Shown here: positions 7,371 through 13,454 of the stretch, one piece after another
How positions within the stretch are numbered: position 1 is the stretch's first letter
How the letters are laid out: the number at the start of each line of letters is the position of its first letter
Assembly: GCA_947626175.1 (NCBI GenBank)
Contig: CANQRE010000013.1
Span: forward strand, 1-20,873
DNA length: 20,873 nt
Reading direction: 5' to 3'
Source of the DNA: an uncultured Clostridia bacterium
GTDB taxonomy: Bacteria; Bacillota; Clostridia; Christensenellales; UBA1242
Position numbers and translations under genes: made by a program
The notes under the pieces: generated by a model
Seen by the model: the letters and a program-made list of their open reading frames with translations, nothing else
Told to the model about the DNA's origin: nothing
Databases searched by the model: none

Positions 7371-8249
7371 TTATGAGATAAATGATTTAATATTTTCAAC
7401 CCACAATTTAATTCTTGCTTCTTGAGATTCTTTTGTAAACCAAGCATATTCGCTTGTAACCATAGCGTTTCCTACAAAATTAAAAACACCTTTGTCCGCA
7501 ATTTCTAATCCGTAGCCAAACAATTTGTTCGCGCGCAACATTTCAACAACCAAATCGTGATTAAACAAATTGGTGCCGCCAACGCTTAATAATATTGCAT
7601 CTTTTTTAAGAAAGCGCAACATGTCGTCAGTTACAATTTTTGTCGTTTCTTTATTTGTGGCTAAAGCAACCAGCACAACATCGCATTTTGCAAACAAAGA
7701 TGTTAAATCTTCATACTTATATTTAACATCTTTTTTATTTCTGTCCCAATAATAAACATGCATGCCAATCCCGTCACAAATCTCTGCAAATCTTAAGCCA
7801 ATGTTTCCAAGCCCTATGATGCCAACGCGCTTATCTCTAAGTTGCATTTGTGTGAAGCTTTCATCAAAGTCCTGTCGAAAATTTGCCTTTATTTGCAAAG
7901 GAAGTTTTTTGGCGAGTGCAAACATTAGCATCACCATATATTCCGCCACGCTATCGGTGGAATATTTTGGAATAGTTAAAATTGGAATGTTCAATTTTTT
8001 ACAAATGTTTTCATCAATATAACTAGCAGTTGTTGTGCCTAAACATATTGCTTTAATGTTTTTATATTTTAAAATCTCATTAGGAAATTGCCAGCCGGCA
8101 TAATCAGGGTCATAAACTATAATTTTGTTTTCATTGTTATTGAGCAAATTATACTCATCTTTTAAATAAACAACATTGGATTTAAGAAAATCCAGTTTTT
8201 TACCAAAAGTTCGCTTATCTGAAAAGCAATATATTTTATAGTTTTTCAT
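7371..8249 (-). CDS. D-2-hydroxyacid dehydrogenase-like protein lacking the catalytic triad
   Basis: The fold is that of NAD-dependent D-isomer-specific 2-hydroxyacid dehydrogenases. The Rossmann motif GLGNIG is at residues 147-152, followed by an acidic strand end (YYWDR) and a VLVALATNKETTKIV stretch matching the family's LPLT segment. The catalytic residues are not there. The ARG-type Arg is replaced in LLSVGGTN (221-227). The Glu of the E-P motif is absent from LEIADKG (248-254). The TPHIA-type His is replaced in TSEYA (265-269). NAD binding is probable but classic dehydrogenation is doubtful. The start at 8249 has GGGAG. It is the first protein gene after tRNA-Leu, 55 bp downstream. Confidence 0.85.
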   Translation of the reverse strand: MKNYKIYCFSDKRTFGKKLDFLKSNVVYLKDEYNLLNNNENKIIVYDPDYAGWQFPNEILKYKNIKAICLGTTTASYIDENICKKLNIPILTIPKYSTDSVAEYMVMLMFALAKKLPLQIKANFRQDFDESFTQMQLRDKRVGIIGLGNIGLRFAEICDGIGMHVYYWDRNKKDVKYKYEDLTSLFAKCDVVLVALATNKETTKIVTDDMLRFLKKDAILLSVGGTNLFNHDLVVEMLRANKLFGYGLEIADKGVFNFVGNAMVTSEYAWFTKESQEARIKLWVENIKSFIS

Positions 8250-8275
8250 ATTTTCTCCCAGTTTCAACCCACGTA

Positions 8276-8292
8276 TGAAAGAAATTCTTTCA
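8276..8292 (-). repeat. perfect inverted repeat between tRNA-Leu and the first operon gene
   Basis: TGAAAGA-ATT-TCTTTCA on the minus strand: 7-bp arms, 3-base loop. It is not followed by a T-run, so it is not a standard terminator. It may be a processing or protein-binding site. Confidence 0.45.
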
Positions 8293-8304
8293 ACTCCATC
8301 GCGC

Positions 8305-8391
8305 TGGTGCAGGGGATGGGAGTCGAACCCACAAGGTGTTGCCACCACAGATACCTGAAACCTGCGCGTCTGCCAATTTCGCCACCCCTGC
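8305..8391 (-). tRNA. tRNA-Leu (anticodon CAG), CCA encoded
   Basis: A class II tRNA. The acceptor GCAGGGG pairs with CCCCTGC. The D-arm is typical of Leu. The anticodon stem CAGGT / ATCTG encloses TTCAGGT, so the anticodon is CAG and it reads CUG. There is a long variable arm, and the T-loop is GGTTCGACTCC. The discriminator is A and CCA is encoded. Downstream on the same strand is a five-gene protein run with no terminator between. Confidence 0.95.
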
Positions 8392-8402
8392 CCGATATTT
8401 AC

Positions 8403-8431
8403 ATTATACTTGATTACAAATTTTTCTTCAA
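8403..8431 (-). promoter_or_regulatory. promoter of tRNA-Leu and probably the following operon
   Basis: On the minus strand TTGAAG (8431-8426), 17 bp, TATAAT (8408-8403). The predicted start is a few bases before the mature tRNA 5' end. Confidence 0.8.
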
Positions 8432-8532
8432 CTGTTTTTTTAAATTTGATTATTTTTAAAAGTTTTTCATCTGCAGCAATTAAAAAATAAAATCCGATTG
8501 CTTTTGCAATTTTGTTTTTTTACAAAATTTGG

Positions 8533-8561
8533 TTGCCTACAATTTAAAAAAAGTTTATACT
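8533..8561 (+). promoter_or_regulatory. leaderless promoter of the MFS gene
   Basis: TTGCCT (8533-8538), 17 bp, TATACT (8556-8561), then exactly six bases before ATG at 8568. The predicted +1 is the A of the start codon, and no ribosome binding site is present. Confidence 0.7.
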
Positions 8562-8567
8562 TTTTTC

Positions 8568-9779
8568 ATGAAATCAAAAAACAACAATCTTTTATACATA
8601 TTTTTGGACACTTTTTCTTCCGATCTTTTGTTTTGGATTGTTATTTCAAACTTGTTTTTAACAAACGTTAAAGGCCTTTCCACTTTTGACATTATGCTCA
8701 CAAGTTTGGTCGGCGGAGTGGCAGCAATTGTTTTGTATCCTTTGATAAACTTGATCATTCGCAAATTAAAAAATCACGCTTCGCTGATTTTGGGCTGCTG
8801 TTTGCTGCTTGCCGCAATTGTTTTATACACCGTTTGTTCTTCAATTTGGGGATTTTTTGCTGCATCGATTTGCTACGTTGTTTCGCTTGTTTTCACAAGC
8901 GTGAAAACAACAATGTTAAAAGCCAATCTCAACGCACAAAATCGCGGAAATGATTTTGTCAAAATTCAAAGCTGGGGAAAACTGGGCTATTCAATCATAA
9001 CATGCGTGATTGCCGTTGTGACCGGATTTATGTTTAATTTTTATCCTTATCTTCCAATGTTTTTCTCAATTGGCGGGGCGATTATTGCAATTGTTTTGTC
9101 AATTTTTTACACCGAACCACCAATGCCAAAAGACATGCAAGTTCAAAGCAAAAAGTTTGACTTGTCAATATTTAAAAACAAAACAATTTGGCTGCTGTTT
9201 GTCACCAGTTTTTTTGCTTATGGAATTATCACCTTCACGCACTCAAACTCAAATCTCTTGATGCAAAATGTGCTTGAGTCCTATGGCGTTGAAACCGCTT
9301 CGATTGCGTTGATCATAAGTTGCAGCGTTTTGGTGTCGCGCTTCTTCCGAATTGCCGGGGTTTATTTCTTCCCGTTTGTATATCGAAAAACAAACAAAAA
9401 ACCAAACGTTATGCGTGCGCTTGGATTTTTGATTCTTGTTGCAGGTGCGTTTTATGCAATTGGAGCAAACGTGCATATGAATTTTTGGGGAAATGTTCTC
9501 CTGCTGTCGGCAGGACTGTGTGTGCTGATTTCAATTCGCGACACATTGCAAACATTTTTTGACAGAATTTCATTGTTTTACACTTTGCAATCGCAGCACC
9601 CAACTGTTATTTCACTGCTTAACGTCATTGAAAAAGCAGGGCGATATGTGCTGACAGGGCTGTCCGTTGCACTGCTAACCTTGATTAACCTTCAACAAAT
9701 TTTCCTTGTTATGACAATTGTGTTTGTTATTGCAACAATTCTTGTTGTTTGGCTTTCAAAATATCTTAAAGAAGACTAA
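8568..9779 (+). CDS. MFS-type multidrug/solute transporter
   Basis: 403 residues, almost entirely hydrophobic, with about 12 predicted membrane helices in two halves. A basic loop (RKLKNH) follows helix 2, as in the major facilitator superfamily. A longer central loop (EPPMPKDMQVQSKKFDLS) links helices 6 and 7. The substrate cannot be told. The ATG at 8568 is chosen because a good promoter ends six bases before it. The TTG at 8529 lies inside the promoter region. The gene runs divergently from tRNA-Leu. Its stop (9777-9779) directly abuts the stop of ddh on the other strand, with no terminator between them. Confidence 0.85.
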   Translation: MKSKNNNLLYIFLDTFSSDLLFWIVISNLFLTNVKGLSTFDIMLTSLVGGVAAIVLYPLINLIIRKLKNHASLILGCCLLLAAIVLYTVCSSIWGFFAASICYVVSLVFTSVKTTMLKANLNAQNRGNDFVKIQSWGKLGYSIITCVIAVVTGFMFNFYPYLPMFFSIGGAIIAIVLSIFYTEPPMPKDMQVQSKKFDLSIFKNKTIWLLFVTSFFAYGIITFTHSNSNLLMQNVLESYGVETASIALIISCSVLVSRFFRIAGVYFFPFVYRKTNKKPNVMRALGFLILVAGAFYAIGANVHMNFWGNVLLLSAGLCVLISIRDTLQTFFDRISLFYTLQSQHPTVISLLNVIEKAGRYVLTGLSVALLTLINLQQIFLVMTIVFVIATILVVWLSKYLKED

Positions 9780-10706
9780 TTACAAAAGCGAAAAATTGTC
9801 AAGCTCGCCAATATATTTCACTGGAACATCGAGTGCTGAATAGGCGTTTTGCAAAAGTTTTGGAAGGGCTTTGGCATAGGCAAACACAATTTTTGCTGTG
9901 AAAGATGGATTGCTTTGCATGCTCACAAAAAGCTGCATTTGTGAATTTGTGTCGCCGCCAAAAACATATCCTTTGTGGAACATATTTTTCTTAAGAAGAC
10001 TTATTTTTTCTTCCGAATCAAAATAAATTTCCACGTCGTTTTGACCTTTGAAATAATTTTCGGTGTTAATTATTTCATTTTCAATTTCTTCTTTGCTCCT
10101 TGTTCCGTCCAAACAAACATGGCACACCCTTGTGTGCTTTTTGTTTTCATCTGGCACAAAAGTCGGGTCATTTTTCACCTTTTCCAAAACATCTTGATTT
10201 GGAACAGTGAACTGAATTGCATCCTTGACCCCTTTTATGTTCCTGAGCGCTTCGCTGTGCCCTTGACTGACACCTTCGCCCCAAAAAGTTTGTGGCTTTG
10301 AGTTAAAAATATTTGCCAGCAAAACCCGCATAAGCGAAAAAACACCCGGATCCCATCCGCAAGAATAAATTGCTTTGTGATGATATTTTTCGCACATCTC
10401 TTGAAGCTTTTCTGAATGCTCCCTTATTTTTGCATGTGTGTCAAATGTGTCAATAATGTCAAAATATTTGAGCATTTCAGGGCTTTGCCACAACAAATCT
10501 TCTTGAGAGCCACCACACATGAGCATGACATCTATTTCGTTTTGAAACTGCCCCGCTTTTTCATATTCAATAATTTTGCTTCCAAATTCACTTTCAAGCC
10601 CTTTTCTTCGTGAAAAAATTGCAACCAAGGTGTCCCCTTTTGACGACAAAACAATTTTTTCCATCGCCTTTCCCAAGTTTCCATATCCGCAAATTCCAAA
10701 TCTCAT
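9780..10706 (-). CDS. ddh: meso-diaminopimelate D-dehydrogenase
   Basis: Makes meso-diaminopimelate in one step from tetrahydrodipicolinate, using NADPH and ammonia, for lysine and peptidoglycan. The 308-residue product begins with a Rossmann strand (RFGICGYGNLG). It also has MCGGSQEDL, the conserved SCGWDPGVFSLMR, and GEGVSQGHSEALR followed by VKDAIQFTVP, all characteristic of Ddh. The start is at 10706; the frame continuing upstream to 10763 has no ribosome binding site and runs through the leader. The ribosome binding site consists of a run of eight G, which is unusual. Its presence implies meso-DAP-type peptidoglycan. Confidence 0.95.
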   Translation of the reverse strand: MRFGICGYGNLGKAMEKIVLSSKGDTLVAIFSRRKGLESEFGSKIIEYEKAGQFQNEIDVMLMCGGSQEDLLWQSPEMLKYFDIIDTFDTHAKIREHSEKLQEMCEKYHHKAIYSCGWDPGVFSLMRVLLANIFNSKPQTFWGEGVSQGHSEALRNIKGVKDAIQFTVPNQDVLEKVKNDPTFVPDENKKHTRVCHVCLDGTRSKEEIENEIINTENYFKGQNDVEIYFDSEEKISLLKKNMFHKGYVFGGDTNSQMQLFVSMQSNPSFTAKIVFAYAKALPKLLQNAYSALDVPVKYIGELDNFSLL

Positions 10707-10713
10707 AATTTTT

Positions 10714-10721
10714 CCCCCCCC
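10714..10721 (-). promoter_or_regulatory. G8 homopolymer forming the ddh ribosome binding site
   Basis: Eight consecutive G on the minus strand end seven bases before the ATG at 10706. A change in tract length would alter spacing and strength of ribosome binding. Confidence 0.6.
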
Positions 10722-10766
10722 AACTTTTTCTATATGTTTTATGTTTAAAAAACGTTTCATCAAACA

Positions 10767-10795
10767 AAAGCGCGGTCAAAATTTGGCCGCACTTT
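10767..10795 (-). terminator. terminator of the holin-like gene
   Basis: The stem AAAGTGCGG / CCGCGCTTT (minus strand, one G-T pair) is followed by TTGTTT. It starts just after the stop codon at 10799. Its T-run is stronger on the plus strand, so it may also block read-through from the left. Confidence 0.65.
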
Positions 10796-10798
10796 TTT

Positions 10799-11128
10799 TC
10801 ATCCATTTGAACCGTTTTTCTCTCCTGTGTTCACTTTTTTTGAAAACTCAATAAGCTTTTCTATTGCTGAAGAAACTTGTGCTTCGTCAAACTTATATCC
10901 TTGAGAATTGCAAAAGTCCTTTGCCCAAGAAAGCACTGCGTTTTTCTTTTCTTCGCCTGTTGCGTCTGCCATTTCTTCTGCCTTGACGATAAAATCACAG
11001 AGTGCGGCCTTGACTTCGTTCCATTTTTTGTTTTTCACAACTTTTATGATTGCCGACACAAGGCCCACAAGCGAAACGAGGAGAGAAATAATAAGCGGGA
11101 TGAGATCGGTTATATCTTTTATTGACAT
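10799..11128 (-). CDS. LLH-family phage holin-like protein
   Basis: 109 residues. One membrane segment lies at about 9-32 (LIPLIISLLVSLVGLVSAII). It is followed by a charged helical domain (EVKAALCDFIVKAEEMADATGEEKKNAVLSWAKDF, about residues 41-75). The C-terminal DEAQVSSAIEKLIEFSKKVN matches the layout of LLH-type holins, which form membrane lesions that release endolysin. The start at 11128 has GAGGAGGG seven bases upstream. No endolysin, tail or packaging gene is adjacent, so it is a solitary domesticated copy or a non-lytic membrane protein. The frame upstream to 11200 lacks a ribosome binding site. Confidence 0.68.
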   Translation of the reverse strand: MSIKDITDLIPLIISLLVSLVGLVSAIIKVVKNKKWNEVKAALCDFIVKAEEMADATGEEKKNAVLSWAKDFCNSQGYKFDEAQVSSAIEKLIEFSKKVNTGEKNGSNG

Positions 11129-11284
11129 ATTGCCCTCCTCGCTATCATTGTATGTTTTTGCATTCCAAATTGAAAAAACTTGTTTTAAAATGTTTTTCAT
11201 GGCAAAATTTTTTATATTGTCTTAAATTTTGTATTTTTTTTTGAAAACAAACCAAAAATTAAGGCGTTTAGTGATATGATTTGC

Positions 11285-11313
11285 TTGACATAAAAAATAG
11301 AGAAACCTATACT
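11285..11313 (+). promoter_or_regulatory. consensus promoter of the histone-like gene
   Basis: TTGACA (11285-11290), 17 bp, TATACT (11308-11313). This is one of the strongest promoters in the window. Confidence 0.85.
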
Positions 11314-11357
11314 AAAAGCGTAATGGAAAATCATTACAAAAAAAGGAGGGAAAAATT

Positions 11358-11522
11358 ATGGCAACAAAAACAACAACAAAGGCAGCAACAACAAAAAAAG
11401 TTGCAGCAAAACCTGCAACCAAAACAGCTGTAAAACCAGCAACAAAAACTGCTGCAAAACCAGCTGCAAAGCCAGCTGCTAAAACAGCAACAAAAGCTGC
11501 CGCAGCAAAAAAGAAAAAATAA
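11358..11522 (+). CDS. 54-aa histone-H1-like Lys/Ala/Thr/Pro protein
   Basis: ATG at 11358 has AAAGGAGGG seven bases upstream and a consensus promoter at 11285-11313. It is followed by two hairpin terminators, so this is a well-expressed single gene. The product is built from Ala, Lys, Thr and Pro with two Val and no acidic or aromatic residue. About 30% of residues are Lys. Lysines 14 to 46 fall at exactly every fourth position (14, 18, 22 and so on to 46), in KPAT / KTAA / KPAA tetrapeptides, and a KKKK tail ends the chain. This resembles the C-terminal tail of eukaryotic H1 and bacterial H1-like proteins, which bind DNA or RNA non-specifically. Nucleoid binding is inferred. It is too short for most automatic gene calls. 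Confidence 0.85.
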   Translation: MATKTTTKAATTKKVAAKPATKTAVKPATKTAAKPAAKPAAKTATKAAAAKKKK

Positions 11523-11535
11523 GTTTTTTTCAATG

Positions 11536-11575
11536 AAATCCCCTTGTAATCAGCATCGGGATTTTTGATTTTTGT
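11536..11575 (+). terminator. terminator of the histone-like gene
   Basis: The stem AAATCCC / GGGATTT (11536-11542 / 11558-11564) has a 15-base loop and is followed by T-rich sequence. Confidence 0.55.
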
Positions 11576-11598
11576 GTTAGGCATAAAAATCATCGTGC

Positions 11599-11629
11599 AA
11601 AAAACAAGTCCAAACGGGCTTGTTTTTTT
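11599..11629. terminator. second hairpin terminator
   Basis: AAAAAACAAGTCC-AAAC-GGGCTTGTTTTTTT: a 12- to 13-bp stem with one G-T pair, a tetraloop and T7 at the end. It is usable from both directions and insulates the aquaporin gene. Confidence 0.8.
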
Positions 11630-11692
11630 GTGTATAAAACTCCACAATTTTTTCCGTTTAAGCAAAATTTCGCGATTTTTTGCAAATTTGTT

Positions 11693-11720
11693 TTGTAAAT
11701 GCAAAACAAAATAATATAAT
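11693..11720 (+). promoter_or_regulatory. aquaporin promoter
   Basis: TTGTAA (11693-11698), 16 bp, TATAAT (11715-11720). Confidence 0.6.
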
Positions 11721-11739
11721 TAGGTTAAAGGAGGGAAAG

Positions 11740-12486
11740 ATGAAAGAGCTATTAAAAAAGTCGATTGCTGAAGTTATCGGCACAGCAGTTCTTGTTATTT
11801 TTGGCTGCGGCGTTGCAATTGCAACAGGCGTGAACACCGTTGCAACATCACTTGCATTTGGTCTTGCAATTGTTGCCATGGCCTACTCAATTGGAAATGT
11901 TTCTGGCTGCCATGTTAACCCAGCGGTTTCACTTGCAATGCTTATCAAAAAACAAATTACTTTCAAAGAATTTTTGGTTTATGTTGCAAGCCAACTCGTT
12001 GGCGCGGGAATTGGTTGCTTGTTCCTTTTGATGGTTTTTGGAAAAGACTGCGGCTTTGGCGCAAATGTTGTTCAAGACACACTTGCTCCATATGCTGGTT
12101 CTGATGGTGCTCAGCTTGTGGTTGCACTTGTCAGTGAAATTGTGCTTACCTTTGTTTTTGTGTATGCCATTTGCGGCGTAACATCAAAAGAGCACAACAA
12201 GGCTGTAAACGGAATCGTTATTGGACTCACGCTTACACTTGTTCACTTGCTTGGCCTTTTCTTCACAGGCACATCAGTAAACCCTGCAAGAAGCCTTCTT
12301 CCTGCATTGTTTGCACTCTTCACCGGAACAGCAGCAATCTCTCAAGTTTGGATCTTCATTGTTGGACCGCTTGTTGGCGCGGCTTTGGCAGCACTTCTTC
12401 ACAATTTTCTTGAAAAGAAAAAGCCTGAGCTAAGCATCACGAAAAAAACAAAAAAGTCCAATGAAAAAACAGACAAGGGCGAATAA
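11740..12486 (+). CDS. aqpZ: aquaporin Z-type water channel
   Basis: Inner-membrane channel for rapid water movement. 248 residues, six membrane helices and the two NPA half-helices (HVNPAVS and SVNPARS). The selectivity-filter residues of E. coli AqpZ are all kept. The Phe is in LAFGL. The His is in LVHLLGL. The Thr is nine residues after that His. The Arg of NPARS is 15 residues after it. This argues for water rather than glycerol. The C-terminal tail is unusually long and Lys-rich (KKKPELSITKKTKKSNEK). The start at 11740 has AAAGGAGGG. Own promoter and terminator. Confidence 0.94.
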   Translation: MKELLKKSIAEVIGTAVLVIFGCGVAIATGVNTVATSLAFGLAIVAMAYSIGNVSGCHVNPAVSLAMLIKKQITFKEFLVYVASQLVGAGIGCLFLLMVFGKDCGFGANVVQDTLAPYAGSDGAQLVVALVSEIVLTFVFVYAICGVTSKEHNKAVNGIVIGLTLTLVHLLGLFFTGTSVNPARSLLPALFALFTGTAAISQVWIFIVGPLVGAALAALLHNFLEKKKPELSITKKTKKSNEKTDKGE

Positions 12487-12496
12487 AACATCTATC

Positions 12497-12531
12497 AAAA
12501 AAGCGCGAACTTAAGGTTTCGTGCTTTTTTT
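12497..12531 (+). terminator. aquaporin terminator
   Basis: AAAAAAGCGCGAA / TTCGTGCTTTTTTT with an 8-base loop and one G-T pair, ending in T7. Confidence 0.85.
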
Positions 12532-12550
12532 GTTGCTTTTAAATATTGTC

Positions 12551-12579
12551 TTGCAAAATCAAAAGTTTTGATTTATAAT
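12551..12579 (+). promoter_or_regulatory. Fic-gene promoter with a palindromic operator filling the spacer
   Basis: TTGCAA (12551-12556), 17 bp, TATAAT (12574-12579). The spacer is itself a perfect palindrome, AAATCAAAA-G-TTTTGATTT (12556-12574), overlapping each promoter box by one base. A repressor bound here would block polymerase directly. Confidence 0.75.
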
Positions 12580-12597
12580 AATCTTAGGGAGAAAAAT

Positions 12598-13416
12598 ATG
12601 GAATGGCTAACTTCTGAAAAAGAAACCGAATTTGTTGCAAACACTTCTGATTTACAAGCAAAAATAGAGGAAATCAAAGCAAACAAACAGCTGCTTGATG
12701 CAATCAAAAATCCAAATGTTGAAGAGCGCAACTTGCTGATCAGTGGAGCAAACTCAGTTTCACTTGACAACTGGGCATTACGAAAGCAAATGCCGCCTTA
12801 TGCCGCAGCTGAATCAAAAGAATATCTTGGCATTGTTGGCGATTATGTTGCCGCGCAAAATCAACTTTTTGGCATGATTGAAAAGGACGGCTTTATTTAT
12901 CCCGATGAGCTTCCGTTTGTGCATGCAACGCTGGTTAGAACAAACGAGGACATTGCAGTTTCGCAAAAAGGTCGTTTTCGAAATGCTTCCAGTCCTTTTG
13001 TGCAAACGCCATATTTTGACGCCACCCCTGGAGCGAAAGTAAACTCAGAAATTGCCGCTGCGTTTATGCAATACAGTTTTATGACTGGAAATTTTGAAAA
13101 TGATATTGTCAACATTGCAAAGCTTCACGCACAATTTGTGCGAATTCAACCTTTTATGTGTGCAAACAAACGCATGGCATTTATTGTGACCAACGCCCTG
13201 TTAAAACTTGACGGCTTCAGCCCAATCACCATTTGCAAAACAAAAGAAGAAAACGAGCAATATCTGTCAGCGTTAAAAGCCGGCATCCTTGACAGAGATG
13301 TGACAAGCCTTACTCAATTTTTCTTGGACAAGGAGCTTCAGGCTCAACAAGATGAAATCGACCAAGCAACAGTTGAAATGCTTGGAAAAACAAAAAGCCC
13401 AAACATTATTGTTTAG
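12598..13416 (+). CDS. Fic-domain protein with degenerate catalytic motif
   Basis: 272 residues with the Fic layout. An ISGANSVSL segment (48-56) lies where active Fic proteins have I-E-G-N. GRFRNASSPFVQTP (125-138) fits the target-binding flap region. The core helix contains LHAQFVRIQPFMCANKRMAF (177-195). The normal H-P-F-x-D-G-N-G-R-x-x-R becomes QPFMCANKRMAF, with catalytic His replaced by Gln (184). The Asp, both Gly and the final Arg are also changed. The autoinhibitory Glu of the I-E-G motif is Ser. AMP transfer is therefore unlikely. It may be a pseudoenzyme or binding protein. The start at 12598 has GGGAG, and its promoter carries a palindromic operator. Confidence 0.82.
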   Translation: MEWLTSEKETEFVANTSDLQAKIEEIKANKQLLDAIKNPNVEERNLLISGANSVSLDNWALRKQMPPYAAAESKEYLGIVGDYVAAQNQLFGMIEKDGFIYPDELPFVHATLVRTNEDIAVSQKGRFRNASSPFVQTPYFDATPGAKVNSEIAAAFMQYSFMTGNFENDIVNIAKLHAQFVRIQPFMCANKRMAFIVTNALLKLDGFSPITICKTKEENEQYLSALKAGILDRDVTSLTQFFLDKELQAQQDEIDQATVEMLGKTKSPNIIV

Positions 13417-13424
13417 GCTTTTTT
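13392..13424. terminator. terminator overlapping the Fic stop codon
   Basis: AAAAAGCC / GGCTTTTTT enclosing an inner AAAC / GTTT pair. The left arm lies inside the last codons and the hairpin includes the stop codon (13414-13416). The reverse strand also has a T-run for the convergent P-loop gene. Confidence 0.8.
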
Positions 13425-13454
13425 CTTGCAAATTTTTATGCAAAGTTGAAACAA

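Noticed and set aside
8250..8304. Second tRNA in the linker (GGGTTGAA resembles a T-arm)
   Set aside because: No acceptor, D-arm or anticodon arm can be folded around it.
8250..8348. Coding extension of the dehydrogenase-like gene
   Set aside because: It is a translation through tRNA-Leu (8305-8391); the start at 8249 has its own ribosome binding site.
11312..11704. 130-aa minus-strand Ala/Val/Phe-rich reading frame
   Set aside because: It is the reverse shadow of the Lys/Ala repeat of the histone-like gene and has no start signals.
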